Assembly (NCBI GenBank): GCA_020635875.1
Contig: JACJYY010000004.1
Location: 270,351-334,350, forward strand
From: Flavobacteriales bacterium
GTDB lineage: Bacteria > Bacteroidota > Bacteroidia > Flavobacteriales > Flavobacteriaceae
Length of the DNA stretch: 64,000 nucleotides
Direction of reading: 5' to 3'
The position numbers were made by a program, and so were the translations under genes. This document shows, piece by piece, positions 27,005 to 35,826 of this stretch. The notes under the pieces are model-generated. The model did no database searches. It was not told the DNA's origin and worked only from the letters and a program-made list of their open reading frames with translations. Every line of letters starts with the position of its first letter. Within the stretch, counting starts at the first letter, position 1.

Positions 27005-27067
27005 ATGATAACAATCTTAAGAAATAATTGGTGGTGGCACAACTTACGTTCAAACGTCGTGAGCTAA
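27005..27067 (+). CDS. trpL: trp leader peptide (20 residues, three consecutive Trp)
   Basis: ATG at 27005 opens a 20-codon ORF ending in TAA at 27065-27067. It contains NNWWWH: three TGG codons in a row at 27029-27037. A run of regulatory Trp codons directly upstream of a terminator and trpE is the classic sign of transcription attenuation: ribosome stalling when charged tRNA-Trp is scarce. Bases 27046-27057 (ACGTTCAAACGT) can form a small hairpin in the peptide's second half. Confidence 0.93.
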   Translation: MITILRNNWWWHNLRSNVVS

Positions 27068-27107
27068 GCCCCTTTTATTTTTAAGAAATACACAACAAAA
27101 AAGGCTT
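27066..27107 (+). promoter_or_regulatory. trp antiterminator pairing
   Basis: AAGCC at 27066-27070 and TTTT at 27073-27076 can pair with AAAA...GGCTT at 27099-27107, which is the left arm of the attenuator. The two structures are mutually exclusive. A ribosome held at the Trp codons would leave this region free to pair, allowing read-through. Seen by hand pairing; energies not computed. Confidence 0.65.
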
Positions 27108-27130
27108 GTCAATCACGACAAGTCTTTTTT
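27097..27130 (+). terminator. trp attenuator terminator
   Basis: AAAAAAGGCTTGTC and GACAAGTCTTTTTT form a 14-bp stem (one G-T pair) around the loop AATCAC, with the right arm ending in a T6 run. It ends 44 bp before trpE. Confidence 0.9.
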
Positions 27131-27174
27131 GTTACTATAAGTTATTATTACATTTACACGGAATAAAATTTACA

Positions 27175-28575
27175 ATGAAATATAAATTACATACTACTTC
27201 CAAAAAGATACTTGCAGACACCATTACACCTGTAAGTATATATTTAAAAGTACGCGATAAATTCCCTAACAGTTTTTTGTTAGAAAGTAGTGATTACCAC
27301 TCTAATGACAACAGTTATTCGTACGTATGTTGTAATCCTATTGCAACCATTAAAGTAGAAAATGAAGTCATTACCAAAACTTTTCCTACTGGAGAAGTGG
27401 AAACTGAAAACATCACAAAAGACACTAATGTACCCAATGTAATTCAGGAATTTGCTCAAAATTTTGAAGGAACACCTTCAAAACATAAATTTATCAATAA
27501 TGGATTGTTTGGTTATATCGCCTACGATGCAGTTAAATACTTTGAACAAGTAGCCATTTCTCAAAAAAATCCTAAAGAAGCTATCCCAGATATTCATTAC
27601 ACGGTCTATCAAAATGTAATTGCGATTGACCATTTTAAAAACGAGGCACATATCTTTAGTCATAATTTGGATGAAAAGGATTCAAATGTGGAAGCTATCT
27701 GTCAATTGATTCAATCGTTGAATTTAGCTACTTTCTCGTTTAAAAGAGAAGGAAAACCAACATCTAATTTAACTGATGATGAATTTAGAGAACACGTTGC
27801 CTTAGGCAAGAAACACTGCTATCGAGGAGATGTTTTTCAAATTGTTTTATCGCGCAAGTTTATTCAAAAATTTAAAGGCGATGAGTTCAATTTATACCGA
27901 GCTTTAAGAAGTATTAATCCTTCTCCTTATTTATTCTTTTTTGATTACGGTGCTTTTAAGATTTTAGGGTCTTCGCCCGAAGCACAATTAGTCATCAAAA
28001 ACAGAAAAGCAGAAATTCATCCTATTGCAGGAACTTTTAGACGCACAGGAGACGATGAAAAAGATGCTAAACTAGCCAAAAAACTATCTAACGACCCTAA
28101 AGAAAATAGTGAGCACGTGATGTTAGTGGACTTAGCTCGTAATGATTTAAGTCGCAACGGACATGAAGTCCAGGTTGAAAATTATAGAGAAGTACAATTC
28201 TTCTCTCACGTGATTCACTTAGTATCTAAGGTATCAGGAGTATTGCATCAGCAAGCCAACACCATGCAAGTAGTTGCAGATACTTTCCCTGCGGGAACAT
28301 TGAGTGGAGCACCTAAACATAAAGCGTTGACTTTGATTGAAAAATATGAAAAGACAAGTCGTGGATTCTATGGTGGCGCTATTGGTTTTATGGACTTTAA
28401 AGGCAACTTTAATCATGCGATTATGATTAGAACCTTCATGAGCAAAAATCACGAATTACATTATCAAGCAGGTGCTGGAATTGTTTCAGAATCGAATTTA
28501 GATAATGAGACTCAGGAAGTTTACAATAAGTTGAGTGCACTTAATAGTGCTTTAGAAATGGCTGAAAATATTTAA
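27175..28575 (+). CDS. trpE: Anthranilate synthase component I
   Basis: A 466-residue chorismate-binding enzyme that makes anthranilate with TrpG. The start is ATG at 27175 (MKYKLHTTSK); an upstream in-frame ATG at 27106 would lie inside the attenuator hairpin and is rejected. The N-domain has FLLESSDY, the LLES motif of the tryptophan feedback site. The catalytic part carries YRGDVFQIVLSR, PSPYLFFF, HPIAGTFRRTGD, ENSEHVMLVDLARND and FPAGTLSGAPKHKALTLIE. It heads the trp operon behind the leader peptide, so it is controlled both by attenuation and, by family knowledge, by feedback inhibition. Confidence 0.96.
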   Translation: MKYKLHTTSKKILADTITPVSIYLKVRDKFPNSFLLESSDYHSNDNSYSYVCCNPIATIKVENEVITKTFPTGEVETENITKDTNVPNVIQEFAQNFEGTPSKHKFINNGLFGYIAYDAVKYFEQVAISQKNPKEAIPDIHYTVYQNVIAIDHFKNEAHIFSHNLDEKDSNVEAICQLIQSLNLATFSFKREGKPTSNLTDDEFREHVALGKKHCYRGDVFQIVLSRKFIQKFKGDEFNLYRALRSINPSPYLFFFDYGAFKILGSSPEAQLVIKNRKAEIHPIAGTFRRTGDDEKDAKLAKKLSNDPKENSEHVMLVDLARNDLSRNGHEVQVENYREVQFFSHVIHLVSKVSGVLHQQANTMQVVADTFPAGTLSGAPKHKALTLIEKYEKTSRGFYGGAIGFMDFKGNFNHAIMIRTFMSKNHELHYQAGAGIVSESNLDNETQEVYNKLSALNSALEMAENI

Positions 28576-28654
28576 TAATTGAAAGATTTAAAGATTGAAA
28601 TGACAAAGAGTAATTTTTAAATTTTTTAATTCTTAAATTTTTAAATTTTCATTT
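28576..28654 (+). repeat. AT-rich intra-operon spacer with short repeats
   Basis: A 79-bp trpE-trpG gap holding GAAAGATTTAAAGATTGAAAT and then repeats of AATTTTTAAATTTT around a TTAATTCTTAA stretch. It looks like a degenerate palindromic insertion. No gene or promoter is visible. Confidence 0.4.
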
Positions 28655-29230
28655 ATGAAAGAAAAAAAAGTATTAGTAATAGACAACTACGATAGTTTCG
28701 TATACAATTTGGTTCATTATTTAGAGGAAATGGATTGTGAAGTTGTAGTAAAACGAAACGATCAATTGGATTTGGATGAAGTGGAATCTTTTAACAAAAT
28801 ACTCTTATCTCCTGGACCAGGTATTCCTGATGAAGCCGGTTTATTAAAAGCCATAATCAAAAAATATGCTCCTACCAAAAGTATGTTAGGCGTTTGCTTA
28901 GGACAACAAGCTATTGGCGAAGTTTTTGGCGCAAGCCTAGTTAATCTGGACAAAGTATATCATGGGGTAGCCACTAAAGTAAACATCACAGTCGACGACG
29001 AAAGTTTATTTGATGGTTTAGATAAAGAAATTGAAGTCGGGAGATACCATTCGTGGGTAGTTAATTCGGAATTGTCCGATGATTTAGAAGCTACTTCATT
29101 TGATCATAATGGACAAGTAATGTCATTGAGACACAAAAAATACGATGTGAGAGGAGTTCAATACCACCCAGAATCGGTGCTAACTCCTGATGGGAAAAAA
29201 ATATTAGCTAATTGGATTAATAACGAGTAG
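28655..29230 (+). CDS. trpG: Anthranilate synthase component II (glutamine amidotransferase)
   Basis: A 191-residue class I glutamine amidotransferase that supplies ammonia to TrpE. The Cys of GVCLGQQAIGE (about residues 77-87) is the nucleophile, and QYHPES (about 170-175) gives the His-Glu pair. The N-terminus VLVIDNYDSFVYNLVHYLEE is typical. The protein is a stand-alone subunit, not fused to TrpD or TrpE. It could also serve aminodeoxychorismate synthase, as TrpG does in some bacteria, but the operon position favours tryptophan synthesis. Confidence 0.95.
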   Translation: MKEKKVLVIDNYDSFVYNLVHYLEEMDCEVVVKRNDQLDLDEVESFNKILLSPGPGIPDEAGLLKAIIKKYAPTKSMLGVCLGQQAIGEVFGASLVNLDKVYHGVATKVNITVDDESLFDGLDKEIEVGRYHSWVVNSELSDDLEATSFDHNGQVMSLRHKKYDVRGVQYHPESVLTPDGKKILANWINNE

Positions 29231-29328
29231 TAAAGTTAAAAAGTTAGAAAGTATAAAAGTTAATTTTGATTACTTGCTAAAACAGAGTGAATGACTTTCA
29301 ACTTTCCAACTTTTAAACTCTGAATGAA
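29231..29328 (+). repeat. Inverted repeat spacer between trpG and trpD
   Basis: AAAGTTAAAAAGTTAGAAAGT at the left of the 98-bp gap and ACTTTCAACTTTCCAACTTTT at the right (29293-29313) are imperfect reverse complements, each made of AAGT/ACTT repeats. They could fold into a long AT-rich hairpin in the message without a terminator-type U-tract. Confidence 0.5.
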
Positions 29329-30321
29329 ATGAAGAATATATTAAACAGGTTAATTAATCACGAAAAACTAAGCAAAGAAGAGGCTAAAAGCGTGTTGTGC
29401 AACATCTCTAATGGTATGTATAACGAAAATCAAATTGCTTCTTTTTTGACTGTTTTCATGATGCGCAGTATTACTGTACAAGAGCTTGAAGGATTTAGAG
29501 ACGCATTATTAGAACTGTGTCTAGCGGTCGATTTAAATGATTACAACACAGTTGATTTGTGTGGAACGGGTGGTGATGGCAAAGATACGTTTAACATCTC
29601 TACCCTATCTTCATTTGTGACAGCAGGTGCTGGTATTCATGTGGCGAAGCACGGAAATTATGGCGTTTCATCCTCTTGTGGATCAAGTAATGTATTGGAA
29701 AGTTTAGGAGTCAAATTTTCTAATGAAAATGACTTCCTTAAAAAATGTATGGACGAAGCTGGGATATGTATTTTACACGCCCCTCTCTTTCACCCTGCTA
29801 TGAAAAACGTTGCGCCAATACGTAAATCCCTAGGCGTAAAAACATTCTTCAATATGCTGGGGCCAATGGTAAACCCATCATTCCCAAAAAATCAAATGGT
29901 TGGTGTTTTCAACTTAGAGCTGGCACGTTTATATGGATATTTGTACCAAAATACAGATAAGAACTTTACCATTTTACATGCGTTAGATGGTTATGATGAA
30001 ATTTCGTTGACTTGTCCTACTAAAGTCCATACGAATAACACAGAAACAATGCTCACAGCAGAAAGTTTCGGTGTAGCACGACTAAACGAAAAAGACATAG
30101 CAGGTGGTGATTCCATAGAATCTTCAGCCAACATATTTATGAATGTAATTTCTGGCAAAGGAACAGAAGCGCAAAACAATGTGGTTTGTGCCAATGCAGG
30201 TATGGCGATTGCTACGGTAAAACAAATTGAACCGATTCAAGGATTTGAATTAGCGAAAGAATCGCTATTAGGAGGGAAAGCTCTTAAAGGTTTGCAAAGA
30301 TTACAAGTACTAGGGAAATAA
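29329..30321 (+). CDS. trpD: Anthranilate phosphoribosyltransferase
   Basis: A 330-residue enzyme that joins anthranilate and PRPP. The PRPP-binding loop CGTGGDGKDTFNIST is at about residues 78-92, followed by HGNYGVSSSCGSSNVLESLG and HPAMKNVAPIRKSLGVKTFFNMLGPMVNP, all diagnostic. Length is normal. In the standard Bacteroidota order trpC follows; here a Fic gene intervenes 27 bp downstream. Confidence 0.95.
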   Translation: MKNILNRLINHEKLSKEEAKSVLCNISNGMYNENQIASFLTVFMMRSITVQELEGFRDALLELCLAVDLNDYNTVDLCGTGGDGKDTFNISTLSSFVTAGAGIHVAKHGNYGVSSSCGSSNVLESLGVKFSNENDFLKKCMDEAGICILHAPLFHPAMKNVAPIRKSLGVKTFFNMLGPMVNPSFPKNQMVGVFNLELARLYGYLYQNTDKNFTILHALDGYDEISLTCPTKVHTNNTETMLTAESFGVARLNEKDIAGGDSIESSANIFMNVISGKGTEAQNNVVCANAGMAIATVKQIEPIQGFELAKESLLGGKALKGLQRLQVLGK

Positions 30322-30348
30322 TGAATATTTTACTTCTTTAAAAATACC

Positions 30349-31710
30349 ATGAGTTACGAAAATGCTAAAAATAGAATCGATGCTATAAAGACTAAAGTTA
30401 AGGGGCTTGGTGTACTCAATGCTGAACAAAAAAAGAAGATTAACTATAAGTTTAGGCTAGAATGGAATTTTAACTCCAATAGCATGGAAGGTAACACTCT
30501 TACAATTGAGGAAACTAGAAGTGTAATGATTGGTAATCTTACGGTCAATGACAAACCCTTAAAAGATATTATAGAAATGCAAGGTCATGACCGAGTGGTT
30601 AGTGAGATTTTAAGTATAGGAAAAGGGGAATTAAGGCTTTCTGAAAAAAGAATTTGTGACATTCATAAAGCAATAATGTATGAAGATGATGATGCTCTAA
30701 AAGATAAAATAGGAAAATGGAAACAAGAGCCTAATATGATTTATAATCATAAAAATGAAAAATATGATTTTGTAGCTCCTGAAGAAGTTCCTACTAGAAT
30801 TCACGCTCTTTTGAACAAAACTAATGCCTCAATTGATGCTATTTTTGCTACTAAAAAAAATGCACCTCACCCAATAGATGTAGCATTAGAGTTTCATTTA
30901 GACTATTTAGAGATTCATCCCTTCTACGATGGAAATGGAAGAACAGCTAGGATACTTACAAACTTATTGCTTATTTCATGTGGTTATAATCCATTTTGGA
31001 TAAATGAAAAAGATAGGAAGGTGTATTACAAATATATTAGCGATATACAAGGATATGGCGGTTCAAAGGAATTGTTTTTCGAATATTGCGCTGGCTTAAT
31101 TGAACGTTCGGAACAACTAGTTTTAAACGCTATCCAAGGTATCGATATTGAAGATGATGATGATTTAAACAAAGAAATTAGTTTATTAAAAAGACAGCTC
31201 GAAGGTGAAAAATTCACAAAGTCACCAAAAAATATTTATGCTATTTTTCAACAGGTAAATAAAGACTTATGGCAACCTTTGTTTGTTATAATTTCAAAGT
31301 TTGATGATTTTTTTAGTGAAAACAAAACAAAACGCTTTGTGAATAATGAAGATGAAATATATCCTACCAAATCAATACTTCCAGAAATATCAAATCCATT
31401 TGAAAAATCAACTAAACCTTCAGATTTCAAAATATTTGGACATAATATTTATGAAATAGATGTTTATAAAATAGAATGGTTTCATTCTAAATATGGCTTA
31501 AAAAAAGCTAAAAGCAATAACACATATGAGATTAATTTTTCCATTTCTTTCGATACAACTAGTTACTCTTTAAAACTGTCAATCAATTATTTTGAAATTT
31601 GGGAAAGTGATTACTTCTACAATGAATTTCCAAATAAGGAAAGTATTGAAAAACTGAAAAAGGAATTAGGAAAAAAATTAATGGAAAATATTAAAAATGA
31701 CATTAATTAA
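30349..31710 (+). CDS. Class II Fic-family protein inside the trp operon
   Basis: A 453-residue protein with an intact Fic active site, HPFYDGNGRTAR (His190 to Arg201), predicting transfer of AMP or another nucleotide to target hydroxyl side chains. An N-terminal inhibitory helix motif [S/T]xxxE[G/N] is present as SNSMEG (Ser43-Gly48), the class II arrangement that self-inhibits by its Glu finger. The C-terminal region (about 265-453) is unfamiliar and lysine-rich. It begins 27 bp after trpD, and its TAA stop overlaps the ATG of trpC (TAATG), so it is tightly embedded. No antitoxin gene sits next to it. Its target is unknown; accessory origin is inferred. Confidence 0.88.
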   Translation: MSYENAKNRIDAIKTKVKGLGVLNAEQKKKINYKFRLEWNFNSNSMEGNTLTIEETRSVMIGNLTVNDKPLKDIIEMQGHDRVVSEILSIGKGELRLSEKRICDIHKAIMYEDDDALKDKIGKWKQEPNMIYNHKNEKYDFVAPEEVPTRIHALLNKTNASIDAIFATKKNAPHPIDVALEFHLDYLEIHPFYDGNGRTARILTNLLLISCGYNPFWINEKDRKVYYKYISDIQGYGGSKELFFEYCAGLIERSEQLVLNAIQGIDIEDDDDLNKEISLLKRQLEGEKFTKSPKNIYAIFQQVNKDLWQPLFVIISKFDDFFSENKTKRFVNNEDEIYPTKSILPEISNPFEKSTKPSDFKIFGHNIYEIDVYKIEWFHSKYGLKKAKSNNTYEINFSISFDTTSYSLKLSINYFEIWESDYFYNEFPNKESIEKLKKELGKKLMENIKNDIN

Positions 31711-32501
31711 TGAATATTCTAGATAAAATAGTTTTAGATAAACGCAGAGAAGTTGTCTTAAAAAAGAGCGTTATACCTGTATCTCAATTGGAGCAATCTG
31801 TTCTTTTTGAACAAAGCAAGCGTTCTGTTGTAGCCAATATGCATAACAGTACTTACGGTATTATTGCAGAACACAAAAGACGATCACCTTCTAAATCGGT
31901 TATTAATCAAAGTTTTACGGTTGAAGAAGTAACTCAAGGTTATGAAAAAGCAGGTGTAGCAGGAATTTCAGTATTAACTGACGGTAAATACTTTGGCGGT
32001 TCATTAGACGATTTGTTATTAGCTAGAGCCTCGGTGAATACACCGCTATTAAGAAAAGAGTTCGTTATTGATGAATATCAATTGCTTGAAGCGAAAGCCT
32101 ATGGAGCCGATTTCATCTTATTAATTGCTGCTATTTTAACTCGAGATGAAATCAAACAATTATCTGAGTTCGCACACAGCATTGATTTAGAGGTATTGTT
32201 AGAAGTACATAACGAAGAAGAGTTACATAAATCAATTATGCCAAGTTTAGACTTGATAGGTGTAAACAACAGAAACCTAAAAACTTTTGACGTAAGTCTT
32301 GAAACAAGTAAATCATTAGCTGAGAAAATCCCTAATGAATTTATCAAAGTTTCCGAAAGCGGAATTAGTTCTGTTGCAGCTATACAGGAGTTACAGCCTT
32401 ATGGCTACAAAGGTTTCTTGATTGGAGAAAACTTTATGAAAACGAATAATGCAGGATTGAGTTGCCAGGAGTTTATTCAGAATTTGAAATTTGAAATTTG
32501 A
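31710..32501 (+). CDS. trpC: Indole-3-glycerol-phosphate synthase
   Basis: A 263-residue TIM-barrel enzyme that closes the indole ring. Motifs in order: IIAEHKRRSPSKS (catalytic Lys), VAGISVLTDGKYFGGS, LLRKEFVIDEYQLLEAKAYGAD, VLLEVHNEEEL, IGVNNRNLKTF and KVSESGIS. It is stand-alone, not fused to TrpF. Its ATG overlaps the fic stop by one base. Its last codons (NLKFEI) lie in a short AATTTGAAATTTG repeat that runs toward trpF. Confidence 0.95.
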   Translation: MNILDKIVLDKRREVVLKKSVIPVSQLEQSVLFEQSKRSVVANMHNSTYGIIAEHKRRSPSKSVINQSFTVEEVTQGYEKAGVAGISVLTDGKYFGGSLDDLLLARASVNTPLLRKEFVIDEYQLLEAKAYGADFILLIAAILTRDEIKQLSEFAHSIDLEVLLEVHNEEELHKSIMPSLDLIGVNNRNLKTFDVSLETSKSLAEKIPNEFIKVSESGISSVAAIQELQPYGYKGFLIGENFMKTNNAGLSCQEFIQNLKFEI

Positions 32502-32563
32502 TAATGTTACAGTCTAAAATCTTCTTTTCATGAATCTCAAATCTTCAAGTTGCAAACTGAAAA
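32482..32563 (+). repeat. Short-period repeat across the trpC/trpF junction
   Basis: Repeated AATTTGAA units at the end of trpC and AATCTTC/CTCAAATCTTCAAG units at the start of trpF lie about 40 bp apart. They overlap both coding ends and appear to have extended the TrpF N-terminus by several residues (NLKSSSCK before the usual start of the fold). Confidence 0.35.
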
Positions 32564-33165
32564 TATGCGGAATGAAATATCCCGAAAATATAATTCAAGT
32601 AGGACAACTCCTACCCGATTATATGGGGTTTATCTTTTACGATAAGTCGGCTCGTTTTTTAGATTCAGATATTCCAGAATTACCACAATCAATAAAAAAA
32701 ACAGGTGTTTTTGTGAATGCGACTTTTGGAGAAATCCAAAACACTATTGAAAAACATGGTCTTAAAGCCGTACAATTACATGGAGAGGAATCTTACGCTT
32801 TATGTTCACGAGTACAGGCTCTAAATGTTGAAGTAATCAAAGTATTCAGTGTCAAAGATGAATTTAACTTTGACGTATTGAAACCCTACGAAGGTTATGT
32901 TGATTATTTTTTGTTTGACACCAAAGGAAAGCACCCTGGAGGAAATGGGTATACCTTTGATTGGAATACTTTAAAAGAGTACCCCTCAGCTACTCCATTC
33001 TTTTTGAGTGGAGGAATAGGAATTGAAGAAATAGAAGCCGTTAAAGCTATTTTAAAGACAGATTTACCAATTTATGCCTTGGATATCAATAGTAAATTTG
33101 AAATTGAACCAGGACTAAAAAACATAGAATTATTACAAGAGTTTAAAACTCGTTTAGATTTATAA
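32530..33165 (+). CDS. trpF: Phosphoribosylanthranilate isomerase
   Basis: A 211-residue TIM-barrel isomerase. It has the catalytic Cys in LKICGMKYPENI and the catalytic Asp in FLFDTKGKHPGGNGYTFDW, with the phosphate-binding SGGIG near the end. The N-terminus is about eight residues longer than usual (MNLKSSSC), in a repeat-rich stretch, so the true start could be slightly inside, but no better ATG precedes the fold. It ends 2 nt before trpB. Confidence 0.94.
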   Translation: MNLKSSSCKLKICGMKYPENIIQVGQLLPDYMGFIFYDKSARFLDSDIPELPQSIKKTGVFVNATFGEIQNTIEKHGLKAVQLHGEESYALCSRVQALNVEVIKVFSVKDEFNFDVLKPYEGYVDYFLFDTKGKHPGGNGYTFDWNTLKEYPSATPFFLSGGIGIEEIEAVKAILKTDLPIYALDINSKFEIEPGLKNIELLQEFKTRLDL

Positions 33166-33167
33166 TT

Positions 33168-34352
33168 ATGAAAACATACCACGTAGACGAAAACGGTTAT
33201 TATGGCCAATTTGGAGGAGCCTACATCCCTGAGATGTTGTATCCTAATGTAGAAGAACTGCGTCAACAGTATCTGAAGCTAACCGCAGAACCTTCATTCA
33301 AAGAGGAGTTCAATAAGCTGCTGAAAGATTATGTAGGACGTCCTACTCCTTTATATTTTGCCAAGCGTTTATCCGAAAAATACAACACGAAGATTTATCT
33401 GAAAAGAGAAGATTTGTGTCATACGGGGGCACATAAAGTAAATAATACCATTGGGCAAATTCTTTTAGCGAAGAGATTAGGTAAAAACAGGATCATCGCC
33501 GAAACTGGTGCGGGACAACACGGTGTAGCTACTGCTACCGTTTGTGCCTTGATGGGAATAAAGTGCGTAGTTTACATGGGAGCAATTGACATTCAGCGTC
33601 AAGCGCCAAATGTGGCTCGTATGAAAATGTTAGGCGCTGAAGTAAGACCTGCAACATCAGGATCTAAAACCTTAAAAGACGCAACGAACGAGGCTATTCG
33701 CGATTGGATTAACAACCCCGTAGATACGCATTATATCATTGGTTCTGCTATTGGTCCACACCCTTATCCGGATATGGTTTCTCGTTTTCAGAGTGTAATA
33801 TCTGAAGAAATCAAATCGCAACTTCTAGAACATGAAGGACGCGAAAATCCTGATCACGTAATTGCCTGTGTGGGTGGAGGAAGTAACGCTGCAGGAGCGT
33901 TTTATCATTTTGTAGACACTCCCGGAGTGAACATCATCGCAGTTGAAGCCGCTGGAGAAGGAATTCATTCAGGTAAAAGTGCTGCGACAACAGTACTAGG
34001 AAAAGAAGGAATTATCCACGGCTGTAAGACTTTATTAATGCAGTCTAATGATGGGCAGATTACGGAACCACATTCCATTTCTGCAGGATTAGATTATCCA
34101 GGGATTGGCCCAATGCACGCTCATTTATGTAAAAGTGGACGTGCAGAATTCTTTTCTATCACAGATGAAGACGCTATGCAAGGAGGATTACAACTGTGTC
34201 AATTAGAAGGAATCATTCCTGCCATAGAAAGTTCGCATGCTTTGGCTGTATTAGACCATAAAAAGTTTGGTTCAGATGAGATTGTAGTTTTAAATCTTTC
34301 TGGACGTGGGGACAAGGATCTAAATACTTATATCAACTATTTCAACTTATAA
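33168..34352 (+). CDS. trpB: Tryptophan synthase beta chain
   Basis: A 394-residue PLP enzyme that joins indole and serine. The PLP lysine is in HTGAHKVNNTIGQ (about residues 84-96), the substrate loop is AETGAGQHG, and the phosphate loop is CVGGGSNAAG. The C-terminal HALA and LSGRGDKD motifs are present. It is the TrpB1 form that pairs with TrpA. Spacing to trpF is 2 nt and to trpA 27 nt. Confidence 0.96.
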   Translation: MKTYHVDENGYYGQFGGAYIPEMLYPNVEELRQQYLKLTAEPSFKEEFNKLLKDYVGRPTPLYFAKRLSEKYNTKIYLKREDLCHTGAHKVNNTIGQILLAKRLGKNRIIAETGAGQHGVATATVCALMGIKCVVYMGAIDIQRQAPNVARMKMLGAEVRPATSGSKTLKDATNEAIRDWINNPVDTHYIIGSAIGPHPYPDMVSRFQSVISEEIKSQLLEHEGRENPDHVIACVGGGSNAAGAFYHFVDTPGVNIIAVEAAGEGIHSGKSAATTVLGKEGIIHGCKTLLMQSNDGQITEPHSISAGLDYPGIGPMHAHLCKSGRAEFFSITDEDAMQGGLQLCQLEGIIPAIESSHALAVLDHKKFGSDEIVVLNLSGRGDKDLNTYINYFNL

Positions 34353-34379
34353 TTCTAGCCTACTAAAAATAGAAACGTA

Positions 34380-35147
34380 ATGAATCGCATTCAACAAAAA
34401 TTACAAGAAAACAAAAAGTTACTATCGATCTATTTCACGGCTGGATATCCACAAATAGATGATACTGTAACCATAATTGAAAAGCTTCAGGAAAATGGTG
34501 TAGACATGATTGAAATTGGATTACCATTCAGTGATCCTTTGGCAGATGGGCCAGTTATTCAAGAGAGTTCGACTAAAGCCTTGAATAATGGAATGACTAC
34601 AAAAAAACTTTTTGAACAAATACAAAATATTCGTCAAACAGTTGATATTCCGTTAGTTATTATGGGTTACTTCAACCCAATGTTACAGTACGGAATGGAA
34701 GCGTTTTGTGCCAAATGTGCATCCATAGGTATTGATGGTTTAATTATTCCTGACCTTCCAGTTGATGTTTATGATCGTGAATACAAAGCTATTTTTGAGA
34801 AGTACAATCTATCCAATATCTTTTTGATTACACCACAAACATCAGATGAACGGATTCGATATATTGACAGTGTTTCGGATGCATTCATCTACATGGTAAG
34901 CAGTGCTGCTGTAACAGGAGCTAAAGGAAGTTTTGGAGAGATACAACAACAGTATTTTGAGAGAGTGAATGGATTAAAACTAAAGAATCCTCAGATTGTT
35001 GGCTTTGGTATCAGTAATAAAATTACTTTTGAGCAAGCTACTACTTATGCAAAGGGAGCCATCATTGGAAGTGCATTTATCAATATGATTACTAAAGATG
35101 GTGTGAAAGGCATTGATAACTTTGTTAAAAAAGTACTAAATGGTTAA
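34380..35147 (+). CDS. trpA: Tryptophan synthase alpha chain
   Basis: A 255-residue TIM-barrel enzyme that releases indole from indole-glycerol phosphate. The catalytic Glu is in MIEIGLPFSDPLADGPVIQ (about residues 47-65) and the catalytic Asp in GLIIPDLPVD. Last gene of the trp operon. No strong terminator hairpin follows before the next gene 56 bp away, so some read-through is possible. Confidence 0.95.
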   Translation: MNRIQQKLQENKKLLSIYFTAGYPQIDDTVTIIEKLQENGVDMIEIGLPFSDPLADGPVIQESSTKALNNGMTTKKLFEQIQNIRQTVDIPLVIMGYFNPMLQYGMEAFCAKCASIGIDGLIIPDLPVDVYDREYKAIFEKYNLSNIFLITPQTSDERIRYIDSVSDAFIYMVSSAAVTGAKGSFGEIQQQYFERVNGLKLKNPQIVGFGISNKITFEQATTYAKGAIIGSAFINMITKDGVKGIDNFVKKVLNG

Positions 35148-35202
35148 ATATGTTTTTATATCTTCCGACATGGCATTTAATTTGCACTAGATTGACGAAA
35201 AA

Positions 35203-35826
35203 ATGATTATGAAAAAAGCATTACTCTTCTTATCACTACTTATCTCCTATCTATCGTTTGCTCAACCTCAAAAAGAAGTTTTGTTAGATGACTTTGACGG
35301 CAAGACTGATTACGACTGGACATCAGGTAGTACACCTGAGCATTATAAGACTATTAAAAAAGGTTTTTTTCATATCATTAACAAGAGTAAATCAAAAATT
35401 ACTTGGAACTCTGTAAGAGTCCCAATAGATACCTCTAATAATTTTTCCATCGAAACTAGTGTTGCTTTATTTCAAGAAAATGAAGGAGAAGCTTTCTTGA
35501 TTTATGGGGAAGATAAAAACGCTTTGAAATTTCATTTTGTTCGTATTCGTGATGTAAAGAACAAATATTCAATTCAATTTGGAACATTTCAAAATGGAAA
35601 ATGGGAAGGAGATTGGAGAAACATTACGATCAACCCCCTTAAACAATTCAATCGCATTACCGTTCGCAGAAAAGGAAAGGAAATGTTGTTTCTAATTAAT
35701 GGGATAATTGAACACAGAGAGTCGTTTAAACCATTCTTTGGCGACACTATTGCTCTTGGAACAGGAGGACCTCAACACGCTGTATTTGATTATATCTTAG
35801 TTTTTGACGAAAGAGAAGGAAACTAA
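35203..35826 (+). CDS. Secreted LamG/concanavalin-like protein
   Basis: A 207-residue protein with a signal peptide (1-20, ending LSFAQ) and a beta-sandwich pattern of LamG/DUF1080 type: FSIETSVALFQENEGEAFLIYGEDKNALKFHFV (about 85-117) and FNRITVRRKGKEMLFLINGIIEH (about 150-172). Such domains often bind carbohydrates or form accessory domains; here it is stand-alone. An alternative start two codons later (MKKALL) is equally good. It overlaps the convergent HAD gene by four bases. Function unknown. Confidence 0.7.
   Translation: MIMKKALLFLSLLISYLSFAQPQKEVLLDDFDGKTDYDWTSGSTPEHYKTIKKGFFHIINKSKSKITWNSVRVPIDTSNNFSIETSVALFQENEGEAFLIYGEDKNALKFHFVRIRDVKNKYSIQFGTFQNGKWEGDWRNITINPLKQFNRITVRRKGKEMLFLINGIIEHRESFKPFFGDTIALGTGGPQHAVFDYILVFDEREGN

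Noticed and set aside
27106..27174. Upstream extension of TrpE (MSITTSLFCYY...)
   Set aside because: The extra 23 codons lie within the attenuator hairpin and do not match the family; the ATG at 27175 gives a standard N-terminus.
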